This document shows, piece by piece, positions 34,678-43,842 of a stretch of DNA of 64,000 nucleotides. The notes beneath the pieces are model-generated. The model saw only the letters and a list, made by a program, of their open reading frames with translations, had not been told where the DNA came from and ran no database searches. The DNA comes from Virgibacillus chiguensis (lineage in GTDB: Bacteria > Bacillota > Bacilli > Bacillales > Amphibacillaceae), in NCBI RefSeq assembly GCF_900129865.1, contig NZ_FQXD01000005.1, forward strand, positions 124,001-188,000. Reading direction: 5' to 3'. Position 1 is the stretch's first letter, and each line of letters begins with the position of its first letter. Position numbers and translations under genes: made by a program.

Positions 34678-35034
34678 ATGAAAATTGTTATCGGTGGTCA
34701 AGTAGAAAAAAAGACAATAGAGTCACTAATAAAGGAAATGGATTCATCCATTGAAACGGTAATTAAATCAGATTTAGATGCTGCAATGGCTATAAAGTCA
34801 AACCAAGCAGATTATTATGTGGGTGCTTGTCATACTGGTGGTGGAGGTGCATTGGCTATGGCTATTGCCTTAATTGGAAGAGATCAATGTGAAACAGTTT
34901 CCATGCCTGGTAGGAAGCCAAATAATGATAATATTATCGAAGCGGTTAACAGCGGTAGAAAAGCATTTGGTTTTACTGCAGATCATGTCGATGCTGCGGT
35001 ACCAATGATTATTAATGCATTAAGAAATAAATAG
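34678..35034 (+). CDS. yhfU: DUF2620 protein, YhfU-like
   Basis: A 118-residue protein (E. coli YhfU has about 117). It begins MKIVIGGQVEKKTIE and contains YYVGACHTGGGGALAMAIALIG and GFTADHVDAAVPMIINAL. The glycine-rich segment with Cys and His (residues about 58-65) may be a ligand or metal site, but this is an inference. The family has no known function. It overlaps translationally with its neighbours: AAGGAGGACAA before its start, 22 nt to yhfT. Confidence 0.8.
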   Translation: MKIVIGGQVEKKTIESLIKEMDSSIETVIKSDLDAAMAIKSNQADYYVGACHTGGGGALAMAIALIGRDQCETVSMPGRKPNNDNIIEAVNSGRKAFGFTADHVDAAVPMIINALRNK

Positions 35035-35056
35035 TAAAGGAGGTGCTTTGTAAGCT

Positions 35057-36349
35057 ATGGAGACTTTATTTATTGTGTTAATTGGAGCGATGGCGGCCAT
35101 TTTAGCAAACCAAAATATTGCAGTGTTTAACGATGGTTTAAGACCAGTCGTCGGAGAACATATTGAAGGAAGGCTAAAGCGTAGAGAATTAGGAGTAACG
35201 GCTTTTGCAATGAGCTTTGGATTAGTCATTGGGTTTGGTATCCCTTTTACATTATCAGCTAGTATTATTTTGATTCATAGCATTTTACTAGGTACAGATA
35301 TTATCGGTTTAATCACACCAAAGAATAAATGGGGAACCCCTCTAGCAGCTGCCGTTGGAGGATTATACGGATGGGCATTATTAGCAGGTTTAGAAAGCTT
35401 TGTGAAGCTCTTTGATTATTTACCTGTTAATTTTTTAGAACCATTAGGAGAAGTGGGAACTCCTGTTGTAGTAACGTTCATGGCTTTTCCAGCTTTAGCA
35501 GTTGCTATGCAATTTAGTATTAAAAAAGGTATTCTAACATTTGTTTTAGCAGCTTTGGTACGGCAGCTTACCGTATTTGTTAATGAAAGCGGATTCCTTT
35601 CCATTGGTGAAAATGTTATTCAATTAAATCAAGAAGGTATGGCACTCATTGTTGGAATGATCTTTCTATTTTTCTATGCAATGAAAGAAAAAGGGGATGA
35701 AGGATCTTCTGTTGATTTGGCTGCCATGTTTAGTGAAAAGGTTAAATCTATTAAAAATAATGTCATATATTTTGTCATTATAGGGGCTCTCATTGCAGGA
35801 GCGACAAATTTATTAATCATGGCTGGTGATCCAATTTCTCTCAATCTAATTGCAGAAGGAAAAATTACAGATGCTGGGATTGCAGCTGCAGCTAGAGCAA
35901 TTGGATTTATTCCACTAGTAGCTAGTACTGCGATTGCGACAGGTGTTTATAGTCCGGTTGGGTTTACATTAATTTTTGTTGTCGGCTTATTTTCGCCAAA
36001 TGTTTGGATTGCTGTAATTGTTGGTGGAATAATCAGTTTTCTAGAAGTTATGTTACTAAGTTCAATTGCAAGATTTTTAGACAAATATCCTGGTGTGAGA
36101 AACTCTGGTGAAAATATTCGTAGTGCTATGACCAAACTATTAGAAGTCGCTTTATTAATTGGTGGTGCGAATGCATCTAATATGATTGCACCTGGGTTCG
36201 GCTTCTTCTTTATTGCTGGTTTTTATCTATTAAATGAAGTAGCTGGTCGTCCGATTGTCCGTATGGCAGTAGGTCCTGTTGGCGCAATTGCAGTAGGTAT
36301 TATCGCTAACATCCTAGTCGCTTTAGGCCTAATGAGTATTCCGCAATAA
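35057..36349 (+). CDS. yhfT: YhfT family membrane transporter
   Basis: A 430-residue, strongly hydrophobic protein with about 12 helices, matching YhfT in length (about 434). Recognisable stretches are LANQNIAVFNDGLRPVVGEH near the N-terminus and NASNMIAPGFGFFFIAGFYL near residue 375. The family is uncharacterised; its place with soluble catabolic enzymes makes it the probable importer of the operon's substrate. ATG at 35057 follows AAAGGAGGTGC. Confidence 0.82.
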   Translation: METLFIVLIGAMAAILANQNIAVFNDGLRPVVGEHIEGRLKRRELGVTAFAMSFGLVIGFGIPFTLSASIILIHSILLGTDIIGLITPKNKWGTPLAAAVGGLYGWALLAGLESFVKLFDYLPVNFLEPLGEVGTPVVVTFMAFPALAVAMQFSIKKGILTFVLAALVRQLTVFVNESGFLSIGENVIQLNQEGMALIVGMIFLFFYAMKEKGDEGSSVDLAAMFSEKVKSIKNNVIYFVIIGALIAGATNLLIMAGDPISLNLIAEGKITDAGIAAAARAIGFIPLVASTAIATGVYSPVGFTLIFVVGLFSPNVWIAVIVGGIISFLEVMLLSSIARFLDKYPGVRNSGENIRSAMTKLLEVALLIGGANASNMIAPGFGFFFIAGFYLLNEVAGRPIVRMAVGPVGAIAVGIIANILVALGLMSIPQ

Positions 36350-36376
36350 AATGAATGAAACTACAGGAGTGATGAT

Positions 36377-37294
36377 ATGATACAAACTGTAAGAGGTAGG
36401 ATTACTACAGATGACTTTGGGGTATGCGCAGCGCATGAACATTTATCCATTGATCTATCAAAAGTGAAAAATGATCCAGACACTATATTAGATGATGAAG
36501 AAGGTATGATTTCTGAGTTGAATCATTTTTATCGTGCGGGTGGCAGATCGCTAATAGAATTAACAAATGATGGAATGGGTAGAAATGTTTCACGTTTAAA
36601 AACGTTAAGTGAGAAATCAAATGTTCACATTGTAACTTGTACAGGATTTTATAAAAATCCCTTTATTCCTGATTTTGCTAACAGCTGGGACCGTCATCAG
36701 TTTGCAGCGTATTTTATTCGTGAAATAGAAGAGGGAATAGGAGATAGCGGAATATTTCCGGGGATAATAGGTGAAGTTGGAACAAGCTTAAATGAGATGA
36801 AGCCAGTAGAAAAAGAACTAATTATCGGTGCTGGAAAAGCAGCTTTAGCAACGGGATTAACGGTTAGTACACATACGACGTTAGGAACAATGGGTCGTGA
36901 GCAAGTAGAAATGCTTTTTAACGTTGGCTTGGATAAAGATCAAATTATTATTGGTCACCAAGACCTCAATCCGAATAAAAATGAAGTGCTAGAGGTGCTT
37001 CGTTCTGGAGTTTATATTGGATTTGATACAATTGGAAAAAATAACTATAGGCCAGATGAAGAACGTTTATCGTATTTGATCGATTTTATTGAACGAGGTT
37101 TTCAAAAACAAATTTTACTTTCCGCTGATTTAACTAGGAAATCTCATTGGAAAAAGCATGGTGGTCCTGGATATGATTTAGTACTTAATAAGTTTGTACC
37201 AATTCTACGGGAGCAGGGCGTCTCTAATCATGTTATAGATGATTTGCTGATTCATAATCCTGCGAACGCCTTATCGATAAAGGAGCGTTTATAG
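36377..37294 (+). CDS. php: Phosphotriesterase-homology protein (Php/YhfV)
   Basis: A 305-residue amidohydrolase-superfamily enzyme. The binuclear metal site is complete: H20-x-H22 in AAHEHLS, Glu133 in IIGEVGTS (Glu replaces the carboxylated Lys of true phosphotriesterase, as in E. coli Php), His in STHTTLG, His in IIGHQDLN and Asp in LLSADLTRK. Relatives act as lactonases or hydrolases; Php has no known physiological substrate. Its stop overlaps the GTG start of yhfS by one base, so expression is coupled. Confidence 0.88.
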   Translation: MIQTVRGRITTDDFGVCAAHEHLSIDLSKVKNDPDTILDDEEGMISELNHFYRAGGRSLIELTNDGMGRNVSRLKTLSEKSNVHIVTCTGFYKNPFIPDFANSWDRHQFAAYFIREIEEGIGDSGIFPGIIGEVGTSLNEMKPVEKELIIGAGKAALATGLTVSTHTTLGTMGREQVEMLFNVGLDKDQIIIGHQDLNPNKNEVLEVLRSGVYIGFDTIGKNNYRPDEERLSYLIDFIERGFQKQILLSADLTRKSHWKKHGGPGYDLVLNKFVPILREQGVSNHVIDDLLIHNPANALSIKERL

Positions 37295-38418
37295 TGGCTT
37301 ATGATAAATCAAAATTAAAGTACGCCGATTCTGTTATTCCAACTTTAACCGTTAAAGAAGCGCAACAATTACAGTTTAAATTAGTTGATTGTATGAGTGA
37401 GCATTTTTCTGGCGATCAGTTTTTATCAATGGGAGATTTAGGGGTTGCTCCAAAATATAAAAAGCCAGAACAAACAAAAAGGGTTGAACGAACACTTGCT
37501 ACATTTTTTGGTGTAGAGGATGCTTCACTAGTGCGAGGGGCTGGCACTGGCGCAATTCGTACTATACTAAGTACATTGATGTCAGCAGGAGATCAAATGT
37601 TCATTCACGATGCCCCAGTATATACAACGACTCAGGATACCATTCAAATGCTGGGAATTAAAACAAAGAAAGTAAATTATAATGATGTGGAAGCTGTTAA
37701 AAGAGCAGTAACAGCAGAGGATACTTGTAAAGTTTTTTATGTTCAACATGCACGCCAAACACCTACTGATATCTATGATTTAAAGACAGTTATTCAAATG
37801 GTTAAACAGGAACGACCAGATATCGCCATTGTTGTTGATGATAATTATTGCGCTATGAAGGCGTATGGGATTGGTGTTGAGTTTGGGGCGGATTATTCCA
37901 CTTTTTCTGGATTTAAAGTACTTGGACCAGAAGGAATTGGGATAATTGTTGGTAAGAGTGAAGCGATCAACTTGCTTCAAGAAAGAAATTATTCAGGCGG
38001 TGGCCAGATTCAAGGATATGAAGCAATGGAACTGTTGCGCATGATGACCTTTGCGCCTGTAGCTCTTGCTACGCAAAATGAACAGGTGGAAGAAGTTTGT
38101 AAGCACTTAAATGAAGGTATAATTGAAGGAATTGATCATGCATATATGGTAAATGCACAATCAAAAGTGATTATTGTAGAACTGCGACAGCCAATTGCTC
38201 AAGCAGTTATTAAAGTGAGCAATCAATTGGGGGCAGCAACACACCCGGTGGGGGCAGAGTCTAAGTATGAAATTATACCAATGATCTATCGTGTTTCAGG
38301 CAGTTTTATTGCCGCCGAGCCAAAGTTAAAAGAGTATGGCTTACGAATTAACCCAATGAAATCTGGATCTTCAACGGTTTTAAGCATTTTAGATAAAGCA
38401 ATAAAATCAGTACAATAA
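37294..38418 (+). CDS. yhfS: YhfS-like PLP enzyme, aminotransferase fold
   Basis: A 374-residue fold-type I PLP protein (E. coli YhfS 361). The internal aldimine lysine is Lys208 in SGFKVLGPEG, preceded by the PLP-aspartate motif VDDNYCAM. RGAGTGAIRT near residue 80 is the phosphate-binding loop. It resembles cysteine desulfurase/selenocysteine synthase-like lyases and aminotransferases, so a C-N or C-C bond lyase or an aminotransferase is possible. The GTG start overlaps the php stop; GGAGCG lies upstream. An aminotransferase and a racemase-like enzyme (YhfX) side by side point to an amino-acid-like substrate. Confidence 0.82.
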   Translation: MAYDKSKLKYADSVIPTLTVKEAQQLQFKLVDCMSEHFSGDQFLSMGDLGVAPKYKKPEQTKRVERTLATFFGVEDASLVRGAGTGAIRTILSTLMSAGDQMFIHDAPVYTTTQDTIQMLGIKTKKVNYNDVEAVKRAVTAEDTCKVFYVQHARQTPTDIYDLKTVIQMVKQERPDIAIVVDDNYCAMKAYGIGVEFGADYSTFSGFKVLGPEGIGIIVGKSEAINLLQERNYSGGGQIQGYEAMELLRMMTFAPVALATQNEQVEEVCKHLNEGIIEGIDHAYMVNAQSKVIIVELRQPIAQAVIKVSNQLGAATHPVGAESKYEIIPMIYRVSGSFIAAEPKLKEYGLRINPMKSGSSTVLSILDKAIKSVQ

Positions 38419-38451
38419 ATACAGTTTTCAACAGAAAGCAGGAGGATGCCC

Positions 38452-39612
38452 ATGTTTTTGGACGTAACCAAACGTAGAAATCCACAACTAATAAAGACTG
38501 GTGTTACTTTTCATCAATCTGGGGAAATCCCGCCGAACACATATATAATAGATGTGGACATACTAAAAGAGAATACACGAATGATGGCAAAAACGGCTAA
38601 TGATCATCATTTTAATCTTTATTTTATGACAAAACAACTTGGGCGAATTCCCGAGTTGGCGAAAATTTTTACAGACAATGGTATTGAAAAAGCTGTTGCC
38701 GTAGATTTTGATGAAGGTAAAGTTTTGGCTGAAAATGGAGTAGCTATTGGAAATATTGGTCATCTAGTTCAACCAGGGAAAATGCAGTGGAATGAAGTAT
38801 TAAGCTGGGAGCCAGAGGTAGTTACGATATTTTCCTATGAAAGAGCCAAGCAATTATCAGAAAGTGCAGTGAAGCTTGGAATGAAGCAAAATATCTTACT
38901 CAAGGTCTATGGTTTAAATGATAAAATGTATAGTTCCCAGGAAGGCGGAATCCCCTTAGAGCATCTTTCTAAGACAGTTGCCGAAATTCGAAAATTATCA
39001 GGTGTAAATATTGTTGGCGTTACTACGTTTCCCAACTTGGAAATAAACCAAACAGAGACGAAAATGATTCCTACAACTAATATGCATACGTTAATGCAGG
39101 CGAGAGCCATTTTAGAGAATGAAGGAATTGAAATAAAGCAAGTCAATGGCCCAGGGGGAACTAGCTGTCAAACAATACCTCATCTAGCCTTACAAGGTGT
39201 TACACACGGTGAGCCGGGGCATGGGTTAACAGGTACAACCCCATTACATGCATATTGTGATTTACCTGAAAAGCCAGCTATTATTTATGTTTCTGAGGTA
39301 TCGCACAGGTTCAAAGAGCAATATCAAGTAATAGCGGGAGGGTATTATGGACGTTCTAATATGGAAGGCTGTTTTGTAGGACATGAGGAACAAAGTATAT
39401 TGAAACGATACGTTCGTGCTTATAACAGCAGCCCAGAATCTATCGACTACTATGGTTCTATAGATAAATCGGATAACTTTCAAATAGAAATTGGAGATAC
39501 AGCTATTTTTGCCTTTCGCACCCAAATATTTGTAACACGAGCGCATGTAGCACTGATAGAAGGAATACAAACTGGTAATCCGAGACTTATTCATTTAGAA
39601 AGGAAGTGGTGA
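38452..39612 (+). CDS. yhfX: YhfX-like PLP enzyme, alanine racemase fold
   Basis: A 386-residue protein (E. coli YhfX 387) with the N-terminal barrel of alanine racemase/D-threonine aldolase enzymes: Lys61 in YFMTKQLGR is the expected PLP lysine. Further on are NGPGGTSCQTIPHL (phosphate-binding glycines) and EPGHGLTGTTP. Such enzymes racemise or cleave amino acids; the true substrate is unknown. ATG at 38452 is preferred, since GGAGG ends 6 nt before it; ATG at 38446 abuts that site. YhfW follows after 4 nt. Confidence 0.83.
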   Translation: MFLDVTKRRNPQLIKTGVTFHQSGEIPPNTYIIDVDILKENTRMMAKTANDHHFNLYFMTKQLGRIPELAKIFTDNGIEKAVAVDFDEGKVLAENGVAIGNIGHLVQPGKMQWNEVLSWEPEVVTIFSYERAKQLSESAVKLGMKQNILLKVYGLNDKMYSSQEGGIPLEHLSKTVAEIRKLSGVNIVGVTTFPNLEINQTETKMIPTTNMHTLMQARAILENEGIEIKQVNGPGGTSCQTIPHLALQGVTHGEPGHGLTGTTPLHAYCDLPEKPAIIYVSEVSHRFKEQYQVIAGGYYGRSNMEGCFVGHEEQSILKRYVRAYNSSPESIDYYGSIDKSDNFQIEIGDTAIFAFRTQIFVTRAHVALIEGIQTGNPRLIHLERKW

Positions 39613-39616
39613 CATC

Positions 39617-40816
39617 ATGCCTAAAATGATGTTACTTGTCATTGATAGTTTTGGTATAGGGGCGATGGATGATTGTGCTGCATATATACCTTCTGATTGT
39701 AATGCAAACACTTATAAACATATTCGAGAGGCAAAACAATGCGAGCTGGATATACCGAAGATGTACGAGATGGGCTTAGGAACACTTGTAGATGGTAGAC
39801 CTGTGCCAGAAAATGCGTATGGCTATTCCAAATTGGCGCACCATGGAGCAGATACCTATCTAGGGCATCAAGAGATTGCTGGAAGCTGTCCGAAAAAGTC
39901 TTATAAAAGATTAATGAAAGATATTCATGCTCAACTAAAGCAAGCTCTGGAAGAAAAAGGCTATAAGGTCACATATCCAATTGATTCTTGTCCTATTCTT
40001 CTAGTTGACAACGCCGTAGTTGTTGGGGATAACTTAGAGTCTGAGGTTGGTAACATTATTAATGTGACAGCAGATTTTAAAAAAATGCCGTTCAACAAAG
40101 TTAAAAAACTAGGAGAAGTCATTCGTGCCAATGTAGATACAACGAGAGTTATTGCATTCGGTGGTCCATACACTTCCATTGACCATATATTGTCTTGTGT
40201 GAAGGAAAAAAATAAAGGGCAGTGGGGTGTGGACACACCCAAGGCGAAAGTTTATGGAGAAGGGTACGATGTTTATCATATGGGGTATGGTGTAGAAATT
40301 AACAAACAATTCCCTATGATTGCTGCAAAACATGGGCTAAAAGTTTATCGCTTAGGAAAAACGGCGGATGTCTTGCATGGTGAAGGCCCCGCTGAGCCTA
40401 TTGTGAACACGACCCAATTATTAAAAAAAGTTGATGAAGCGTACCAAAAAGAAAAAAATGATGCAGCATTTTTGGTAAATGTGCAAGAAACGGATTTAGC
40501 AGGGCATGCCGAAAATGTAGATTGGTATTGTGAATTGTTAAATGAAACGGATCAATGGTTACAAAAGTTCATTCCTAAATTGGCTGAAGATGACATTTTA
40601 ATTATTATGGCTGACCATGGGAACGATCCAACCATCGGACATTCTAATCATACACGAGAGTATGTTCCAATTATGGTGGTAGGCAAAAAGGTGAAAAAAG
40701 TGAATATTGGTATGAGGGAAACTATGTCTGATGTTGGTGCAACCTTCTGTGAATTTTTTCATTTACCTGCTACAGCAGAAGGTGTAAGCTTTCTTCAAGA
40801 GATTATAGAAGAGTAA
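39617..40816 (+). CDS. yhfW: YhfW-like phosphopentomutase-family metalloenzyme
   Basis: A 399-residue alkaline-phosphatase-superfamily protein (E. coli YhfW 408). Two-metal residues are present: DSFGIGAMDDC at the start, HLGHQEIAG-like GHQEIAGSC near residue 90, and MADHGNDPTIGHSNHTREYVPI near residue 335. Phosphopentomutases move phosphate between C1 and C5 of ribose; here the cap sequence differs, so a related phosphosugar is more likely. It is the last gene of the operon. AAGGAAGTGG precedes ATG 39617. A family A repeat in reverse orientation and a terminator follow. Confidence 0.85.
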   Translation: MPKMMLLVIDSFGIGAMDDCAAYIPSDCNANTYKHIREAKQCELDIPKMYEMGLGTLVDGRPVPENAYGYSKLAHHGADTYLGHQEIAGSCPKKSYKRLMKDIHAQLKQALEEKGYKVTYPIDSCPILLVDNAVVVGDNLESEVGNIINVTADFKKMPFNKVKKLGEVIRANVDTTRVIAFGGPYTSIDHILSCVKEKNKGQWGVDTPKAKVYGEGYDVYHMGYGVEINKQFPMIAAKHGLKVYRLGKTADVLHGEGPAEPIVNTTQLLKKVDEAYQKEKNDAAFLVNVQETDLAGHAENVDWYCELLNETDQWLQKFIPKLAEDDILIIMADHGNDPTIGHSNHTREYVPIMVVGKKVKKVNIGMRETMSDVGATFCEFFHLPATAEGVSFLQEIIEE

Positions 40817-40844
40817 TATCCGCCTGATTTTATTAATCATATTC

Positions 40845-40915
40845 TTAGAAAAGCTTGGCTTGTCGCCAAGTCTTATGGCGCAAAAGTGCCGTCGTTTTTC
40901 TATAGTTTAAGATAG
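40845..40915 (-). repeat. Family A repeat in reverse orientation
   Basis: TTAGAAAAGCTTGGCTTGTCGCCAAGTCTTATGGCG and GTCGTTTTTCTATAG are the reverse complement of the second half of family A. It is the only clear copy in this orientation in the window. The start and middle of the element (GGAAAGTATA part) are lost. Confidence 0.8.
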
Positions 40916-40940
40916 AATAATGCGCTTAAAACGTAGGCTT

Positions 40941-40978
40941 ATCCTGTGAATACTTTCTTGTGTGCACAGGATTTTTTT
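40941..40978 (+). terminator. Terminator of the yhf-type operon
   Basis: An 8-bp stem ATCCTGTG / CACAGGAT with a 16-nt loop followed by TTTTTTT. Confidence 0.75.
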
Positions 40979-41120
40979 AATTTGTGGTATTGAATTGTAA
41001 ATGAATAGGTAAAGTAGTTTTTATAAAAAGTATAGTATTGAATTTCAACATGATTTTAAGACTACTTAAATAGTAAACCTTTGTTTTTGCGATACTATTG
41101 GAACGAAAAGAATGGTATAA

Positions 41121-41148
41121 AAATAGCAGGGTATACCCCCTGCTATTT
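41121..41148 (-). terminator. Terminator of moaC
   Basis: A perfect 11-bp stem AAATAGCAGGG / CCCTGCTATTT with a 6-nt loop; on the minus strand it is followed by TTTAT. Between it and the yhf terminator there is nothing else that I recognise. Confidence 0.75.
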
Positions 41149-41220
41149 AAAGAAAATCACGCTGTCATGTTGCCATAATGAAAGATTTAAGGGGCGAGTT
41201 TATTAGAAAACAGCTAAAAG

Positions 41221-41715
41221 CTAGTTTGTCTCCCGATGGTAATCACCGTTTTTTCCTCCGCTTTTCTCTTGTAAAAAAGTTGGTCCAATCGTCATTGCTT
41301 TGTCGATTGCCTTACACATGTCATATACCGTCAAAGCTGCTGTGGCAGCTGAAGTTAATGCTTCCATTTCTACTCCAGTAGACCCGACTGTTTTCACTTC
41401 AGCTTCAATCACTAACTGATACATATCGTACGCCTCTAGTTCCACCCAAGTAAAGGAAAGATCTACACTGCTAATGGGAATCGGGTGGCACATGGGAATA
41501 ATGGATGATGTTTGCTTGGCGCCCATAATACCAGCTATTTGAGCAACACCTAGTACATCGCCCTTTTTGTTTTTTTGTTCCACAATATTTTCATAAACCA
41601 ATTTATTCATGTTTACACTTGAACGGGCAATGGCTTTTCGCTCACTTTCATGTTTGTCGGATATATCCACCATTTTAGCCCTACCATGTTCATTAAAATG
41701 GGAGAAATCTGCCAT
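41221..41715 (-). CDS. moaC: Cyclic pyranopterin monophosphate synthase MoaC
   Basis: A 164-residue protein that works after MoaA in molybdenum cofactor synthesis. [16 protein letters not shown] opens it; the active-site region is [16 protein letters not shown], followed by [16 protein letters not shown] and [12 protein letters not shown]. Length and motifs are standard. ATG at 41715 has AAAGCAGGTG upstream. It is 9 kb away from moaA-moaB and on the opposite strand, with the yhf-type operon in between. Confidence 0.95.
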   Translation of the reverse strand: MADFSHFNEHGRAKMVDISDKHESERKAIARSSVNMNKLVYENIVEQKNKKGDVLGVAQIAGIMGAKQTSSIIPMCHPIPISSVDLSFTWVELEAYDMYQLVIEAEVKTVGSTGVEMEALTSAATAALTVYDMCKAIDKAMTIGPTFLQEKSGGKNGDYHRETN

Positions 41716-41801
41716 GCTGTCACCTGCTTTCTTTATTCAGAAGAGAGATTCTATAATTCTATTTTACCATTGGATAGCGGTTAAACAAAATTAAGTTTTC
41801 C

Positions 41802-41832
41802 TTGCCTATGACGTTACGTCATAAGTTAAACT
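41802..41832 (+). promoter_or_regulatory. MerR-type promoter with operator, first MerR operon
   Basis: TTGCCT at 41802-41807 and TAAACT at 41827-41832 are 19 bp apart, the long spacer typical of MerR-activated promoters. The spacer contains the perfect palindrome ATGACGT-T-ACGTCAT (41808-41822). Confidence 0.8.
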
Positions 41833-41865
41833 ATGAGAAAGAAGATCAAGGGGAGGAGATTGAGA

Positions 41866-42630
41866 ATGAGTGAAGCGTATTTTACAGTGAAACAGTTTGC
41901 AAACATGATTGGTATAACGGAGCGTACGTTACAATACTATGATCGAAAAGGAGTATTAAAGCCCACCAATTACACGGATCACGGCCACCGTTTGTATACG
42001 CATGAGGATATATTTACCGCACAAAAAATCATTACATTCAAATATTTAGGGTTTTCGTTAAAACAGATTAAAGCACACCTCTATGAGAGCCCGGCGAAAA
42101 ACATGCAGGAAACGTTAAAAGAGCAAAAAAAATTACTTGAAGAAAAACGAGATCACCTTCATCATGTCATTCGCACTATTTCAAGAGTAGAGAAGATGGC
42201 AGACATGAGCGAAATAAATAAAGATTTGTTATTAGCAATTATTCATGCAACACAGACAGAAGAAGATGTGGAGCAATGGCTAGCCAATCATTTGTCTCCA
42301 TCTGCCATGGAGAAAATTTTCATGCGCCATTTGTCTGAAGAAGAAAGGCTGGAAATAGAACGCAAGACGATGGTATATGTACATCATTTACAACAACTAT
42401 ATTATCAAGGTCTCTCTCCAGAGCATGCTGACGTGCAAATGGAAGTAGCACAATTGTTAGAATACATTGGGAATTTATGGGGGGAGGATATTTTTGAACA
42501 AATAAATGCGTTAGAAATAGAAGGTGATGCTCTATATCACTTTACTTTACTACCAAAAGAAGTAGAATCGTTTATTAGTCAAGCTATTGACGTCTATATG
42601 GAACAGATGGAGTTCGAGGAGGAATGTTAA
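41866..42630 (+). CDS. MerR family transcriptional regulator, first
   Basis: A 254-residue regulator. The N-terminal 70 residues are a MerR winged helix (FTVKQFANMIGITERTLQYYDRKGVLKP, HRLYTHEDIFTAQKIITFKYLGFSLKQI), then a long coiled coil (about 80-125) and a C-terminal helical part like TipAS/Mta-type drug-binding domains. It should bind the palindrome in its own promoter and activate on ligand binding. ATG at 41866 follows GGGGAGGAGATTGAGA; the frame from 41833 overlaps the -10 box and is rejected. It overlaps the next gene by 7 nt. Confidence 0.85.
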   Translation: MSEAYFTVKQFANMIGITERTLQYYDRKGVLKPTNYTDHGHRLYTHEDIFTAQKIITFKYLGFSLKQIKAHLYESPAKNMQETLKEQKKLLEEKRDHLHHVIRTISRVEKMADMSEINKDLLLAIIHATQTEEDVEQWLANHLSPSAMEKIFMRHLSEEERLEIERKTMVYVHHLQQLYYQGLSPEHADVQMEVAQLLEYIGNLWGEDIFEQINALEIEGDALYHFTLLPKEVESFISQAIDVYMEQMEFEEEC

Positions 42631-43283
42631 AGCAGATAGGCTTGATGTATATGCGTTTGTGGTATTATGGCGTAGTCGTTTGGTTGAAAAAACATCCAGC
42701 ACCTGCTAGGGATGAAAATGTGTATAAGTATCATCAAACGTCACAAATGAAGGTAATTACAATAGTTTTTAGTATGTTAACGATTTTAGAAGGAGGTCTG
42801 TTGCATTTCCTCCTGCATTTTTGGAATGAAACCATTGCTTGGATTACCACCATCATACATGTACATGCGCTCGTTTATTGCATGGCGCTGTTTCAATCAG
42901 CGAAACATAAGCCCCATGTAATAGAAGGGAATAAGGTTAACATACAATTTGGCTTTCAAAGTAATCTAGAATTAGATATTCGTAATATAAGCGAGATTGT
43001 AGCTGCACAACCCATTTCCTTTGAAACGAAAATACCAAAGCATACTTATGTTTCGCTCATGCAGTGGGATGATCCACATTATGCGTTCATACTTAAACAA
43101 CCTGTGCCATTGAAAAAGATCTTTGGCAAAACAAGATCTATCACATCTGTTGTGTTAAGAGCTGATGATATGGAAGGGATGATTGCTAGAATAAAAGATT
43201 TCCCATATAATATAGACGAGCAGTTGCTCAAGGAAGATGAAAAGGTGAGAAAACATGAACATAAGGAAGTATCATCCAGATGA
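42624..43283 (+). CDS. Membrane protein of unknown function in the first MerR operon
   Basis: A 219-residue protein with two hydrophobic segments (about residues 48-68 and 73-92) after a basic N-terminal part, and a soluble C-terminal domain of about 120 residues rich in beta-strands (HVIEGNKVNIQFGFQSNLELDI, HYAFILKQPVPLKKIFG), reminiscent of membrane-anchored PH-like (bPH) domains. I do not recognise the family with certainty. It overlaps the MerR gene by 7 nt and the acetyltransferase gene by 29 nt, so the three are translated together. Confidence 0.65.
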   Translation: MLKQIGLMYMRLWYYGVVVWLKKHPAPARDENVYKYHQTSQMKVITIVFSMLTILEGGLLHFLLHFWNETIAWITTIIHVHALVYCMALFQSAKHKPHVIEGNKVNIQFGFQSNLELDIRNISEIVAAQPISFETKIPKHTYVSLMQWDDPHYAFILKQPVPLKKIFGKTRSITSVVLRADDMEGMIARIKDFPYNIDEQLLKEDEKVRKHEHKEVSSR

Positions 43284-43683
43284 ATTGGATCAATTAGTGG
43301 ATATTTGGTATCAAGGCTCCCTGTATGCGCACAACTTTATCGAGCAAGCGTACTGGGAGTCACAACGAAAAGCGATGAAGGAAACGTATTTGCCAATGGC
43401 GGAAACGCATGTTATTTTGGCGGATAGCGAGATAGTAGGTTTTATTGCAATGGTTGACAATTATTTAGCAGCTGTATTTGTGAAAGTTGCTTGTCAAGGA
43501 AAAGGCTACGGTAAAGAACTATTGCAATTTGTTAAAGCAAACCGCAATCACATACAATTAAAAGTCTATCAGAAAAACAAGCAGGCGGTCGGTTTTTACC
43601 TCAAACAGGCTTTTGCAATTTGTGAAGAATTGGTAGATGAACCTACAGGGGAAAAGGAATATTTGCTGGAATGGAAAAAATAA
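43255..43683 (+). CDS. GNAT family N-acetyltransferase, third gene of the MerR operon
   Basis: A 142-residue single-domain GNAT. MNIRKYHPDELDQLVDIW is the first strand and helix, VACQGKGYGKELLQFVK is the acetyl-CoA loop (Q-x-x-G-x-G), and KNKQAVGFYLKQAFAICEE is the usual C-terminal helix and strand. Similar to YjgM/YhhY-like enzymes of unknown substrate; with a drug-type MerR regulator, antibiotic or polyamine acetylation is possible but not shown. The ATG at 43255 follows AAAGGTGAGA and lies within the preceding gene. Confidence 0.85.
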   Translation: MNIRKYHPDELDQLVDIWYQGSLYAHNFIEQAYWESQRKAMKETYLPMAETHVILADSEIVGFIAMVDNYLAAVFVKVACQGKGYGKELLQFVKANRNHIQLKVYQKNKQAVGFYLKQAFAICEELVDEPTGEKEYLLEWKK

Positions 43684-43842
43684 TTGCTTGCATTTCTTTG
43701 TTCGAAGGAAGCGGTTTAAAGCGTGAAGAAGTTAACAACTTTAAAGGAATTTTTTCTTCGTTGACTATTTTTCAGAATGTGTAACATAAATGGGATATGG
43801 ATGTGAAACGTTTCAGCGTCAGTTTCATCTATAAGTGGAAGG

